Shown piece by piece: positions 1 to 13,359 of a DNA stretch of 64,000 bases. The stretch lies in assembly GCA_033026295.1 (NCBI GenBank), contig CM065170.1:6332540-6396539 (forward strand), read 5' to 3'. This DNA comes from Channa striata (Eukaryota > Chordata > Actinopteri > Anabantiformes > Channidae). Position numbers and translations under genes: made by a program. The notes beneath the pieces are model-generated. The model had not been told where the DNA came from and made no database searches. It saw only the letters and a list, made by a program, of their open reading frames with translations. How positions within the stretch are numbered: the stretch's first letter is position 1; the number at the start of each line of letters is the position of its first letter.

Positions 1-3000
1 CTTTCTTCTTGGGCAGATGTGCATTTGGGTCTATGTCCTCTGTACTTGTGTGTTTTTGCAGACATTAGTTTGAGCCTTTTAAAAGAGCATTACCTTTTTT
101 TCTTGACTCTAGACATGTAGACTGGCATGTTTTCAAGGGAGGTTTGCTTTTTTGTGCTTAAATATGCTTAAAAATAAATTCTTCATTTTTTACATTTACT
201 TCTTTACATTTTTTACATTTACTACAGTTTTATGCAATTTTGCATCTTTATGCAAAATATTACCCTTTTAAAGTATATTTTTAACAAATTCTTTTGAAAA
301 TGCTGAAGTGCTACTTACTGTGACTATGTATTAATCAAACTGGAATCAATATGGTTGGTTTTATCTGAAGCTGATGATATTTAAATTTGAGACTAGGCAA
401 GAAAATTAGGTTATAGAGGATTTCTGGTCTTTTTTAACCCTGTATTCACAAACAATATTAATGTAAAACATACACTGATACATTTATCAGGATCCAATTT
501 TATGGAAAACGTGTTCCAAGAAGCAACAGAAAGTGTTTATTGGACAGTGTCTGTGGAGAACAAAACTGGATGCTGTACTCTCCCCTCCTACTTGCACCCA
601 CAAACCACACTGAATGAATAATAGATTTAATGCATTACACTGGATAATAACTAATACAGTTTGTCATGCCACCAAATGACTATTAGCTTTTTTTAGTTCA
701 TTCTTAATCCGTTTCCAAAAACAGTTGTCTGATCATGCACAAGATGTCTTCTTCATCCACTGTTGCCTCTTGATGTAACCAAATGTCTACAGTCTGTAGC
801 CCGTCAGTGCTCGGGTTTTAGCCACCTTTGTGTTTCTCTGTGTACATGAATGCATGACTATTAATTAGGCTCACACTGTGCTCTAAACTGTGACCATGGA
901 GTTTTATTTATCCACTACTGAAAACAATAATGATTATGATTAGATATAACAACATGCTGCTGAGCTGTTGTCATTAACTGCTGTATCGCTGGGAAAATTA
1001 TAAAGGTCATACTGTATACAGCAAAGTGCACTTCAGGTAATAGACATATGTCTATGCCATAATTTTTGCTATAAGTTCAACAGAAACCAGTTTTACATTT
1101 TACTTACCACCACCCCTTTCATAAAAAATACATTTAAAAAATCATGGAGGTTTCGATGTCACAATTTTGTATTTAATGTATTTTAATGTGCTATTGATTA
1201 AACCCCAATGACTCAGTGATTACTTAGATGTGGGGATTTGTAGCTTTCAGGTCTTGATTCCTGGTTTGTACTTGTGTGTGTGAAGAAATTCCCCTTACTT
1301 GCCTTCATGTTTTCACAATTTATTAGCAGAGACAATAAGAGAATATGTTACCTGGTAGTGTCATACAAAGGGAGTAGAAAGTGCTTTACTACTTGCTTTA
1401 CTACTACATGTTTTACTATAACTAATGGCCACGGTAGTTTTGACGGGAGCGAGCGAGGAAGTCTGCTGGTAATACAGTCTAAACAAAGTCTGCATAGGGA
1501 GAAGGTCAGAGTGGGTGGATGGGTTACAAAAACCATTTTGGACCAGAGATGAACCTTTTGTTTCAACTCAGTGATCCACAAACTACAGCATCTTTCCTAA
1601 ATCGAACCAGAGTTTGTGATGAAACCCAAACAAACTCTGACTGTTCCTTAACTACTTCATAACTTTTTTCCCACTGCTCTGCTTAAACGAATTGTCAGTC
1701 AACACATACAGTTAGATCGCGCATTTATTACTACTATTGGATTTTAATATTCATATTGATTACATGCTGATTACATGTTGGTGACATTACCAGGATAAGT
1801 GGTTACACATGATGGATTGATATGTAACATTTTGCTGATACCTTGTGTAACAGCATTTTGAGAATAAATTTTATTAATTATCTCCATATTACTACTACAA
1901 AACCAAATTGGTTGCAAATTACTAGTACTTTAACATAATTTCATGGTGACAGCTTTTCTTCTACCAATACCTTTGTTGATTACTGAATGCTATTTGTCTT
2001 CACAAGGTTGCACAGGGTAGATGGGTTTTAAGGTCAGTATACCAAAAAATACTGAAGAAAAATAAAACCTTGCCTTTATTTTTAGTCATTTTTTTATAGC
2101 TCCATAATGCACAGATTGGCCTTTGCTGCCAAGTGAATTATTGAATGTTCCGTTTTATTCTCAGCTAGTTATGGCCACTATCTGCATCTCCCTTAGTTTA
2201 AATGATGTTTTTTTCTCTCACTGATCTGTCTGTGAAGCATTGCTGTTTTATTGGTGTCCTTAAAGTACTTGTTAATCTATGATACTCAAATTACCATTCT
2301 GTATCTTTACATGTCAAAATTCAGTTTTAAGATGAATACAATATTTTTGAAAATCATTCAGCTTAAAGTTTGTAGAGAGCTGACTTCTTCTCTTTCACTT
2401 TGTCCTTTGATTGCAACAACTTTGATGTCCAGTTGTGTTTTGCTGCGCACAAGCTGCAGCGTGACTCTGCTCTCCAGTGTGATTTGTCAAAGCAGTCTGA
2501 CATTCAACAGAAGCTTTCGCTTTTAAAGACACCAAGAGCGAACTGCAGTGACAGAATATTTTAATAAAGATGCTACTGAGGGAGATTACACAAGCACAAA
2601 CTGGGTATTTCATACGGCAGCGTTTCTTATTATGCCCATCTAGAGCCACAACAGCAAGCTTTTGTCCCCGTTTCAGAGTGCCTTGGGTGGTCGCGTTGCT
2701 GTTGTGAAGGATTTTGTGCAGGCATAACGGCGTAAATGGCGAACGAGTCCAGAGGCAAGTATGACAGACCTAAAATCAAATCAGCCATCTCCAGGGTAAT
2801 AAGAGATTCATCTAAAAGATTTTTAGTACAAGTGTACAAGACACAAACTGTTTGGTAATGCGATTTTCACTAAAAGCACACAGTACAGTGTAATTTCACA
2901 GGGCTGGTTGGCTTTTTTTTTTTTTCATGCAAACAAAATTCAACAGCAGTTCATGTGACAGATCCAGATAAGATTTTATTACTGTTATTAGGAATCACCT

Positions 3001-3278
3001 GCCCTCGCGTTTTCATTTCCTCTTTACAAATGAATACTGCCATAGAAATTGCACCTGGAATGTAGACCACAAAAACTCGAGACAGTATCTGACATCGATA
3101 TGTGTGTGCACCTGACATACTCGTTTTGTGTTTCTGAGGGTGCGTGTCTTTACTCGGAGAGCGCTGACCTCCACATAGCTACACAAACCTCCAGCTGATG
3201 GTGGCTGTGATTTTTTGACAGTACCTAAACTTTGTGCAAAAGGCCTTTGTTCAGTGAGGTGTAAGATTCAAGGAACTA
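1..3278. other. AT-rich intergenic or intronic stretch, no gene seen
   Basis: I see no convincing exon in either strand. Reading frames here are short and lack family motifs or codon structure. The stretch contains homopolymer A and T runs and scattered short AT-rich words only. It could be intron of the unidentified minus-strand gene whose first exon is proposed near 20.3 kb, or plain intergenic DNA. Confidence 0.5.
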
Positions 3279-3997
3279 CCGTATTTTCCGGACCATAAGC
3301 CGCTACTTTTTTCCGACGTTTTGAACCATGCGGCTTTTACAGAGATGCGGCTTTTCTATGAATTTTTCTGCAGCCCTCAGATGGGCGCTGTAGATGGAAG
3401 TCAGTGCAAACAAAAAAGCGCCAGTTTTTATTCTTAGCGCATGCAACCTAAGACGCACAACAGCAAAATACGTAATATTTTTACACCCTCACCCCCTCAT
3501 AATGGAAAACACGCGAAGAAATTCCTATGATGCAGCTTTTAATTTGAAGCCATCGATCTGGCTATCCGTGAAGGAAATCGAAAACAGTGGTTTCAATGCT
3601 CAGGAGGAAGATGAATAGCGATTTGTGGTTTCAGTGCACGGGAGAATGAAGCGAAATAAAGACTTATGGTACAAAATCTTTTGTTGAGCGCAGTAACTCC
3701 TGCGTAATTCGTGAAGAATAGAGACGTCTTCTCCTTTGGCTATGGAACAAGCCGTTTATTTATAACCAGGACGTTTCTGTCGGCTCTGTACATTCGACAT
3801 GTGTTATACCAGCCACACATACACGTAAACGCACTAATGTGGCAATCCTCATGCCTACTGTGAACAATGAGTAGGAGCGCATACAACAGATATTATTTCT
3901 CAGCCTGGATATTGGCGGCTTATAGTCCGATTTTATATGTGACAAAATATATATTTCTTTTAAATTTTAGCGGTAAACCTATAGTCCAGAATTTAGT
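3279..3997 (+). mobile_element. pogo-like inverted-repeat DNA transposon remnant, copy A
   Basis: The left end begins TA|CCGTATTTTCCGGACCATAA, and the right end carries a decayed inverted version (TATAGTCC...). The first ~195 bp and last ~90 bp match, in reverse complement and almost without change, the element at 7081-7489, which shows clean CCGTA...TACGG ends flanked by TA. TA target duplication plus subterminal ATAAGCCGC-type repeats fit a Tc1/mariner-pogo class element. An internal fragment encodes the start of a pogo-type transposase (see 3502-3618). The middle ~210 bp (about 3680-3895) is absent from copy B, so copy B is a different internal deletion derivative. The superfamily assignment is inferred from the TSD and the protein remnant. 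Confidence 0.7.
3502..3618 (+). pseudogene. Truncated N-terminus of a pogo/POGK-like transposase (Brinker-type DNA-binding domain remnant)
   Basis: The 38-residue frame starts MENTRRNSYDAAFNLK and then loses similarity and stops. Pogo-type transposases and POGK carry a Brinker-like helix-turn-helix domain that typically opens with basic residues followed by SYDAAFKLK. The rest of that domain (the NRAAARKFGV...RRWR portion) and the whole DDE catalytic domain are missing. It lies inside the inverted-repeat element of copy A, in the same orientation as the element's left end. It is therefore a dead internal fragment of the parent autonomous element and not a host gene. The identification rests on a short motif recalled from the family, so it needs a profile search. 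Confidence 0.55.
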
Positions 3998-4811
3998 GCA
4001 TGTTTTGTCTATATTTACTTGCAGATGCAAAGTGCAATAGAAATATATAGATATTGTAAAAAAAATGTATATATTTCTATAGAAAAAAATTTTTAAGTTT
4101 TGTTTCAGTACCTCCCTTTTGGTAAGTAATGTGGCAATTTTGATGATTTCATTAATGTATTGAATAAACCAATTTAGATATCTTTTAATACAAAGCACTG
4201 ATCCAATTCAAATGGATAAAAGCAACCAAAGCCAATATGGCCGACCAGTTTATTCCAGTCCAGTTTATTCCAGTCATATGAAAGGTCATGTGGTGCATAC
4301 TTCTTCTGTGAACATCGCCAAACATTGAATGAAATTATAATGAATACTACTGTTAATGAATAAAGAGGCAAAATGGAGCAAAAACATTAACTTGTTGTCG
4401 GAGGTACTGAAATGTGGATGCTTTTAAACTAGTGAGACTTCCTGACACCTCAGTGGGAGATGTTGGTATTTTACACCAAAAACACCTGTAGTGTGTTTTC
4501 AAGAATCAGGAGAGCACATAACTTTGATATTTGTTTTTAATAAGCAGACTTCAAGGCACACAGCATTACACAGAGCACAAACTAGACCTGCTGAGAGTCA
4601 GGCGTGGTCAGGTTTGGGAGAATTTCTGTAAGATTTCATAGGGGATGTAGTAGAGTTTTCCTCTTTAAGTTTTCTTATGTTAAAAAAGTCTCAGGCTTTG
4701 CTGAAATATTAAAGGACTATTTCAACTTGCTTTCTATGGCTTTAGTTTACGGTGTAAATGTACATTCATGTTTTTAATGTCACTCTGACTTCACTGTATT
4801 AGAATATGTTT
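3998..4811. other. Intergenic, nothing recognised
   Basis: AT-rich unique-looking sequence between the pogo-like copy A and the small MITE at 4812. No exon or repeat signature was recognised. Confidence 0.4.
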
Positions 4812-4997
4812 CTAGCTGAAAAACTCCTCCAGGCAACATCACCCGGAGAAGTTCTTCATCATTCGGAATTTAGATGAAGTCATCTGGAGGAGCACTGCAA
4901 AGGCAGGTTGACCATGATTATATGTGAGCAGCAAGATGACATAATTTGAACTGAAGGTTCCTCCAAGTGATGTCATCTGGAGGCATTTTTAAGCTAG
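4812..4997. mobile_element. 186-bp MITE-like element with ~30-bp terminal inverted repeats
   Basis: The left end (CTAGCTGAAAAACTCCTCCA then GGCAACATCA) is mirrored by the right end, whose reverse complement reads CTAGCTTAAAAATGCCTCCA then GATGACATCA. About 25 of 30 positions agree. The interior has two further copies of a GTCATCTGGAGG word, so the element is partly self-repetitive. It has no coding capacity. Both termini carry CTAG, but a target-site duplication is not obvious. It looks like a small non-autonomous DNA transposon; I cannot name the family. Confidence 0.6.
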
Positions 4998-7080
4998 AAG
5001 TAGAGAGGCATTTTGATATAAGGATGCATTTATGTACATGTACGACCCAAACTAGAATCCAAAGCAGCAAGTTTAAAATCAGCGAAGGCGATCATTAGAT
5101 CTGCAGTGAGACTTGTGAAGGTTAAGGCAGCATGTCAATCCAGGCCAGCAATTTCATGAATAAAGATTCTTTTCTTGTATGATCCTGACCACTGTAAGGC
5201 ACATGCCAACACTTTTCACCTCATGCCGACTCCTCTGAGGAAACTAAGACAGGCTCCAGAATTTTCCATAATTAGTTTTGAATTAAACTGTCACCACCAG
5301 CAGGGAGCCAGACTTTGTTGTCAGAGTTCTCACTCCTGTGTGCCGTGACACATCCGAGCACAGGCCGCAGTCTTTAAGCCTCTTGTGTTTCTGTGGTGAC
5401 AAACAGATCTATCTAATCCCACGCAATTAAAACGATTAGTGAATGCTGCGGCTGTTAAAAGGTCTCAAACTAAATGGTTGGATCCCAGCCATGTGTTACT
5501 ACGTGTTTGACACCTTACGTTTTCAGAAAATGTAGAGAAAATGCGACATTGAGAAGTCGGAACATCTTTCAACAGGACTAAAAAAAGTCGTGTTTCCTAA
5601 TTGTTTTTTTCCCAAAAAGCGTTTACATCTTTTTAACCACAGTTTGAAAGTTCAGAGAACTGCTAAATTGACTCAAAAGTGAACTCCAGACAATCTGTAA
5701 GAGGCTTGATGAATCTCTATTCCGTGGCATTTCCAACATTATTAATAATGTGCCTCCTTGCTAAAGTCGTGCTGATGAGCCAAGGGTTTGCTGTTCAGGC
5801 CAGGCTGAGGGCCATGCCAGCAGCTTGCGAGAGTCAAGCAAAAACCTCTTACACAAGCTGTTTCCAAGTAGGCAGAGCCTTTCCGATTGCTAGTTAGGGA
5901 TTTTGCCAAAGTGATTTGAAAGTTGAAAGAATGGCTGAAGGCTGAAAAAGTCAGTTTGTGTTTGAAATCAAATATAAAAGAAGTTGGAAACAGTGTTTTT
6001 TTTTAAAAAAAGGCCAACAAATGTGGAAGTGTTCTCTCTGTGATACCAACCTTTCAAGAATAAAGCTCCACTCGCTTTGCAGAAATGACAAAGTGTGGAC
6101 AAGCAAATACTGTTATTTGGGTTAAAGCAAATGTCAAACCAGTTTTTTTTTATTATTATTTCCAAACACCTGCAACATGCCAGTATTATGACTGAACACC
6201 TGAGAAATGCTTTTCTGAAGACAAATATGTGCATGTGTGCTCAAATTGACTATAATGATACAAACACAGAGCGTGAAAGAGAGCATGCGAGCTTCCAGCT
6301 GAGGAAACCGACCGCACCCTGCCATGTTCTGCGGGTGTTATATCCTGTCCATTGCCATCAGCCCCCACCACCTACCCCCCATGAATGACTGGAAGCTAGT
6401 TTACCAAATTAATATTAGGACAATGAATTCTACATGTGGACATGTACCACCTGGCAGGCGTCGCCAGCCTGGCTATTAATGCTCAGCAGTTAACATCGCA
6501 CTGGCAAGGGATCAAGCCCATGTGGTAGCGTAAACCTTTGTGCCCACACGCGCATCCAGCTTCTCGCCTGCCCTGACTCGCACTGATCCTATAAGTGCTC
6601 CTCGGAGTGCCGTAGAGCGAGATGACTGCTGCTACCCAGATTCTCCACAGGCTAACTCTGCATGCAGCACATCCCATTATCACGTTAGGAGATGTTCTCT
6701 ATAGAAGCTATATAGGGAGCAAACACATGCATTGTAGGCAGGATTTCAGAGTACTGGAGCTGAAATAAAGAAGATACACACCTACCTAAAACAGCCACCA
6801 GATAGCAATATAAAAAAATCTGTAATGAACTTCGAGTGAAAGTTTTTGTATGTATCAAACAATGCATAGTGCTCATACGGATCAACACTGAGAAATACCT
6901 GACTTCAGAGCTTTCCAGTATCTTTGCATCCCAAAACTTTAGTGTTGTTCATTGCTTTAATCTCATTTGCCAGAGCCAGATATTTTCCTTCAGATGCTGT
7001 AAATACTATAAGTGGAGTTAAAACAGTGAATCTGGGACGAACATTCATCAGGAGGAAACAAACCTATGTCCAAATGAATA
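4998..7080. other. Intergenic, nothing recognised
   Basis: No supported exon. Frames on both strands overlap one another without family motifs. Short A and T runs and a TATTATTATT tract near 6150 are the only low-complexity features. Confidence 0.4.
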
Positions 7081-7489
7081 CCGTAAATTCTGGACTATAG
7101 AGCGCACCTAAATTTAAGCCGCACCCGCTAAAATTTAAAAGAAATATATATTTTGTCACATATAAACCGCATCGGACTATAAGCCGCCAATATCCAGGCT
7201 GAGAAATAAGATTTTACATAGAAAGATTTTGTACCATAAGTGTTTATTCATACACCTGAACCTGAATGGTGCCTGTAACACGGCAGTAAAAGTGCTGATG
7301 TTTGCTGTTGTGCGTCTTGGGTTGCATGCGCTAAGAATAAAAACTGGCGCTTTTTTGTTTGCACTGACTTCCATCTACAGCGCCCATCTGAGGGCTGCAG
7401 AAAAATTCATAGAAAAGCCGCATCTCTGTAAAAGCCGCATGGTTCAAAACGTCGGAAAAAAGTAGCGGCTTATAGTCCGGAAAATACGG
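7081..7489 (-). mobile_element. pogo-like MITE, copy B (inverted relative to copy A)
   Basis: A complete short element with ends CCGTAAATTCTGGACTATA and, at the right, TATAGTCCGGAAAATACGG, which are inverted repeats of each other. It is flanked on both sides by TA, consistent with a TA target duplication. Its right ~195 bp is the near-identical reverse complement of the left part of copy A (3279-3475), and its left ~120 bp corresponds to the right end of copy A. It has no transposase coding. The close match between the two copies suggests fairly recent mobilisation by a shared autonomous parent. Confidence 0.75.
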
Positions 7490-10400
7490 TAATAATTTTG
7501 GTCTGTAAATGTACCAAAGAGTTTGATGTAAAAGGTGATGATAGTAAATGTGTAAACGTATTGTTTCTGGTGGCCCCATTAGCCCAAAGAAGTTACTGCG
7601 GGATTAAAACAGTCACACTGTAAAATCTTTTATTTATTCAAAGCTACTTTTTGCAATTTACTAAAACTCGAGCATGAGACTCTGCCTAGCCCTCCGCCTG
7701 CCTGCTCTGCTACACTCTGCCGCGCTCTGCACAGCTCTTTAGGAATCAGTCATTACCAAGTTGCAATGAATGAGAACATTTGTTGTATACACTGCTGTTC
7801 AGGACTTATCTTTGAGTTTTAGAAGCTGTTTGGATGAAACTAAAGATTTTTTTGTCATCTAGGCTCTGGGAAATTACAATGGGCATTTCTCACTATTTTT
7901 GTGAAGGTAATTGGCAGAATAATCTTTAATGAAAGTTATTTGTGGCAGTCCTACAGTGATTGTACTATTTTTGCTTTTTCTGTCATTAGGCCAAAAAAAC
8001 TAAGAAATCAATGAATGCTGTTTTAAAAAGGTTAAGTAAAAGGAAAAACTGCCACGTTAAATGTTTCACACAAGCCGCAGCCTAATTACCATGGCTTTTT
8101 TACAAAACCAGGCGACAACACCTGAAAAATCACCAGGTACGTTGAATGAATCAAAGGACGGATCTGTTTTCCAATCGGAGGAGGGGGAATGCCCAGGCCA
8201 CTCTACAGCAGGGACCGTTCGGGTCTGCACTGCATCATTCTGCCAGGACAGATCCTTTTTGCAGCTATTTCCGACACGCTCCATCCCTGTGGTGGCCTCT
8301 TTGTCTGGCCAGGAATCACTTGTCACTTTTGTCAACTTGTAAGCAAGAACCACAGGAGTCCTCTTCTGGCTTTACAGCCCCAGGGCGATACATATACTCT
8401 AAGTACACACATAAAACGACACACACGTAGCTCACAGAATGCAGCCAGACTTTCCTCCGTGCGATAACATTGTTCACAGTTTACATTTAACCATTACCCT
8501 CTGCATTCATTTGAACCTTTCACCTTCTGCTTTCTGGTTCCAATCACAAACCTCTCTCACCCTCTCACTCTCCTCATCTCACTTTTCTCTCTCACTCTGT
8601 CACTCTGACTCACTATATCACGTACACAACATGGACACACACGCACACACATTCTGTCAGTAACCACTCAGGTTCTGATGATTCAGGCTCCAACACGGTG
8701 ACATACACAAACAGATACACACTCGCTACAGCAGAGCTTCAAGATTAGCAGTTACTACTAGCATGACACACAAGTACAACACGCACACACACACACAGTA
8801 AAATCACACCAAAGGAGATACCAAGCTGCAGACACACACTTTGCACATTCACTGCCATTGAGCTTAATAATTCCACAATAGCGTATCCGTCATTGGCACC
8901 ATACGTGCTTGTGTGCCTGTTAACACACTGTTGTATCACACACACATACACACACCCTGGCCTAGATCCCCACTGGAATGTACAGCAGAATAGGCGGGTG
9001 GTGGGTTGGGGGGGCGAGGGGTGGGAACGCTACAGCTCCTGAGTATCTCCATGGAAACAGGCTGGAGAGCAGCATATCCCGCTCTGCGTACTGTCAGAGA
9101 CAGAGGATGAATCCAGTCCTCATTAGGGAAGCCAAACCACATCACACACCAGGCGGTTGATTCCATTATTAATTGCAACAGCTTTTTTAACCAACAAACA
9201 CACACACACACCTGGATGAAGGGGTTTCCTCATGCTCAGTAATCAATACACTGCAACCAGCCACTGCACTTCAGCAGTATCATCCTTGCTTGTCATTGAT
9301 TTTCCTGCAGACACCTTTACCATTTTACCTTCTGTATTTTGTGCAATAACTGACAGCTGACATGGAACCTCAAATCATTCTTGAGTCAGATCCAAAGTTT
9401 TGACACAGATAATAAAAAAAAAATCTCTAAAAGCAGGGGATTGAGTTCACATGATTTTACTGAATCTCTAAGAATTTGCTGTTGATACCGCCTCAAAATC
9501 CCACAAAGCCAAAAGCTTGAGCATGAGCCAAAGCGATGTGGTGTAGCACAAATAAGCCCTTAACTGAGACTGTTACAAACTGATATTTATGGACAGTGAG
9601 TTGCCAGTAAGTTTATGGTGCAGAGAAATCCATGGTTAAGCCGCAGGTCTACTCATGACACTCAAGCATGTTCCAATGTGGGACGTTTCGTGCAATCACT
9701 GCCGTCTGTTATGCAAGTTTAAGAGAGGCACACAAGTTCCCAACATTTTGATCTGCAAATACAACTAGGAGATCAGGTTACCAAAAACAAAACACCCATT
9801 TCAAATTGCACATGTGGACAACTGGGGCACATTCTGTCCTTTAAACATACAGCATGGTCATTCTCTACATCAATTTATGTAATTTTAAAGTTATATCCCA
9901 AAGTGTCCAAAAGTGTTCATATTTTCACATGTTCTCAGTATAAACCAATAAATAATATCAATCATGCTCTCTGTTACCAATCTCCAGCTCACTCCTCTAA
10001 ATGCTCGCTATATTCAAACTCATATTCACTCTTCCACTCACTCATACACCCACACAGCTTCTCTTGCTGCCTAACATGGTATTGTAGTGAGCACCACTCG
10101 GAGGGATTAAAAGTAGGAACAAGGATTCTGGTTATTTCTATCCGGCTTCTCTTGACTTATCCGCAGAAGTGAACATCAGGTGCCCAGGAAACAATAAGAT
10201 AACGGAGCCAAGACGAAACTTTAATGATATCCGGGGTCACTGCAGATGAAAACTGTTGCTAAGAGTTTATAAGACATCCGTTTAAAATCACCGTTAAAGC
10301 AAAAGTACCAAATGTTCCAGCATGTGACATGAAGATTTGTTGTTTTTCTCTCTGGTCTTTACCGAATATTCCTCAATGAATCAACCTTCACAATGGCAGC

Positions 10401-12025
10401 GTAGATGCTAAGACTGCGTATTTGTCCAACACGTCCCCCTCTGCTCATCATACTCAACATCTCTTGCCCTCTTGCATAACTTCACTGCACGACTGCATAG
10501 CCAGTAAACATCACATGCTTTAACGTAGTTTTGCATATCTGTTAATTACTTTAGGTTTTAACCGGGTAAAATGCAAGATCCTCATCAACTATTGATCATT
10601 GAGACGTTTTCCATCTGTCCCAAAAGAATATTCTAGTTACACTGAAATAAGTCTTTTTTTTATTGTATCTTGAGCTTTAAGTATATCAGCAGCAAAGAAA
10701 GTCCAGAGTGTTTGCGTTTGATGTGATCTGCAAGTCAACATCAATGAACCGTTTTTTTTTTTTTTTATTCCACAAAGGTCCTGAATAAAATGAAGTGGGG
10801 AAAAATATTGAGGTGCAAAAAGCAATACGCAAGATGAAGACGAGACGGAGAAAAGATGTTGTGTCGTAACAGGTAGGCTGCTAAAATAAATACTTGTTCT
10901 TTAAAATGTAAATTCATCAACACCCTAACTTTACAGTGAACAATGATACTGATTTCTTTTCAGTTTTGGAATAAAGTAGAACTCTTGCTTATTTACAGAG
11001 CTTTTGGAGATGTTAGTAAAACACCTGATTATGTGGTTACCATGAAGAAAACACCACCACCATCAGATATTCAAGCACTTCAAGTAAGAAACACCACAGC
11101 AATAACACCTTGAATGGGGCGGCACAAAAGCAGTGTTAGAAGTGATTTTGTGTGTTATCACTTCAAATTTAACAGGACTCACTGGTATTTCTATAGTTGT
11201 CGTGCTCTGCACCCTGCAATGAATCAGCTTGTCAGTAAATGGCTGGTTAATCATTCAGTCCTGACCTCCAAACCCCCGCAGCAAAACAAAGAGAAAAGAT
11301 GCCATCAACAGCCACATGTACTGCAGTTTTAATCCGAAACACAAACACACACACACACTCTGTGAGTAATACCAAGAGGCTAGAAAAACAAACTAGCCAT
11401 TTCATTAAATGTGTCAAATGAGTGATTTGCTCACTCCCAAAATAGGACATGAAAAGCAAACCATGGTGTCGTACAGAAATAATGAACGTGACATTTAAAA
11501 TAATCTCCAATCTGCAGCGGGTTGTTTCATCGCTCTGAAGCTGCACCACCGTCACGCGTCAAGAGTCAAGACATAGTTTGAGGCAACAGCTGCATTTCCT
11601 GATGGTCCATTTATATGTTGGTCAAACTTTTAGTCCGTCCACGTTTATGACTAACAACTCTCGAACTCAGCAACTACTGTTCAGATTTTTAACTTGCCCT
11701 GGATATGGACACCACACCATTTATTGATCGCATGACCGTTCTACAAAACAGTGCAAAGTTTCCCAACATTTAAATGCTGAATTAAAATAATGGTCCGCAG
11801 GGGATAATGCTTAATGGTTTGGACCATTTCACTTTAGTTGTTCTGTTACTCTCAGGTCAAAGTATCTCTTCTGCATAAAAGATGTCTCGTAATATAACGA
11901 GATAATGATTTTACCGTGAAACCCACTCGCTCTTTCCTTTGAAAGTGGTTTTTGGCATTTTTGGAAATGTGCTTGTTTGGTTTCTTGAGAGTTAAGGATA
12001 GTTCCTGCTTTTTGCATGCACATCC
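7490..12025. other. Intergenic or intronic stretch with scattered CA repeats
   Basis: No supported gene. Short CA/GT microsatellites occur around 8782-8798, 8936-8957, 9195-9211 and 11341-11358. A T-rich/CT-rich tract lies at 8540-8600. Frames on the minus strand around 8066-8353 and 11247-11555 have no recognisable family features and no plausible splice context. Confidence 0.4.
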
Positions 12026-12345
12026 ATCTATTATCTGAAACTGCTTCTCCTGCTTACAGCCGCAGGAGGGCTTGAACTTGTACCAGCTGTCATATGGTGA
12101 CAGGCGGGGTACACCCTGGACAGGTCAGCAGTCTGTCTCAGGGCCAACACAGAGACAAAAACCATTCACACTCACAGACAATTTAGAGTCACCAATTACC
12201 TAATATGCATGGCTGTGGACTGTGGGAGGAAACCTGTGAAAGCACAGGGAGCAGATGCAAACTCCACACAGAATGGGGACACAAACCCGCAGCCTTCTAG
12301 CTGTGAGGCAGCAGCACTTACCTCTCAGCCACCAAGCTGCCCCCG
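12026..12345 (+). repeat. Teleost dispersed repeat (3'-end-like fragment of a non-LTR retrotransposon)
   Basis: The segment has, in order, words I associate with a very common fish repeat: CATCCATCTATTATCTGAAA, a GGCGGGGTACACCCTGGACA block, CAATTTAGAGTCACCAATTA, GGACTGTGGGAGGAAACC, GCAAACTCCACACAGAA, and a closing stretch about the digits CAGCCACC...CTGCCCCC. Family naming (L2/CR1-like 3' end) is from memory and is uncertain. The copy is diverged and truncated and carries no usable reading frame. Confidence 0.65.
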
Positions 12346-13326
12346 TGCACATGTGCACTAGGGAATTTTGGATTTCCTCACCTCACAGTGAAGCCTGTAA
12401 ATTTAGGCTGCAGGTGCACCAACTGCACATGTGCCAGCAGAATACACCAGACTTCTAATAATCATTAATCAAATGGTTTAAATTTCTGAAGGTTTTTTGT
12501 CTGGGCCAAAAATAATCTAAATAAATATTTGCAGGTACAAGAGTGATAGCAATCATCCCATCAAGCTTTGTCTTTTAAACATTTTACTGTAATAGAAGAA
12601 TCATTCAGTATGTTGTCCAGCTGGTCCAGCTCTCCTATATTGCTGTGTGTAATACCCACTGCAGACTCTAGGGGTTGCTAGTGGAGCCTAATATTTGCAT
12701 TATTACATTTTTTTGGGGACTGTCCAAATGAGGCTCGGGATAGGTGTATCTGCCGGAGAATCGGAGCAGAGTAGAGCCACCTGGGAGGTGCAAGGAGTTG
12801 CTCCTCTGAGATCCGCCTATGGATCCTCAGCCATGTGTCGTGCTATAAGCCACCTGACTCAGTCCACATATCTGAATGAGCCTATATGTATGCAGATATG
12901 TGTGCCACACTGTACATGCATGAGAGGGAGCTTGTTGCAAGGACATAAGCCATATGCAGGGTTCCTGCGTGTGCCTGCGTGTGTCATGAGATGAGAATAA
13001 ATGCTGCCATCTATAAAGAGAATCTATCAATCCTCTCTGCATACGACAGTACGGTTATAAAAGACCTTGGTGTGCTGTGTGATCTGTATGCAAATATGAA
13101 TGAGTGTAAATGTTCACACTTTTTTTTTTTCCTACATAGGTTTGTGGTCTTCTTTTTCCGTTACTAATAACAAATATGTGCTTTTTCTTTGGAAATGAAT
13201 CCAAAGATCCAAACAGTGTCTAAAAAGGTTTCAGTACACAAACAGAAAAGCCCAGAAGCCCTGGCAGAATGCAGGATGTGGATATCACTGCAGCACCAGT
13301 TAGTCTTTTAGTATAACATTAAGAAT

Positions 13327-13327
<1 letters not shown>

Positions 13328-13358
<31 letters not shown>
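13328..13358. repeat. (GT)n microsatellite
   Basis: An uninterrupted run of about 15 GT units. Confidence 0.95.

Positions 13359-13359
<1 letters not shown>

Noticed and set aside
4812..4997. Possible microRNA or tRNA-like gene in the inverted repeat
   Set aside because: The arms are separated by ~125 bp and partly repeated internally, which fits a MITE better than a small RNA precursor. No A/B box or cloverleaf could be drawn.
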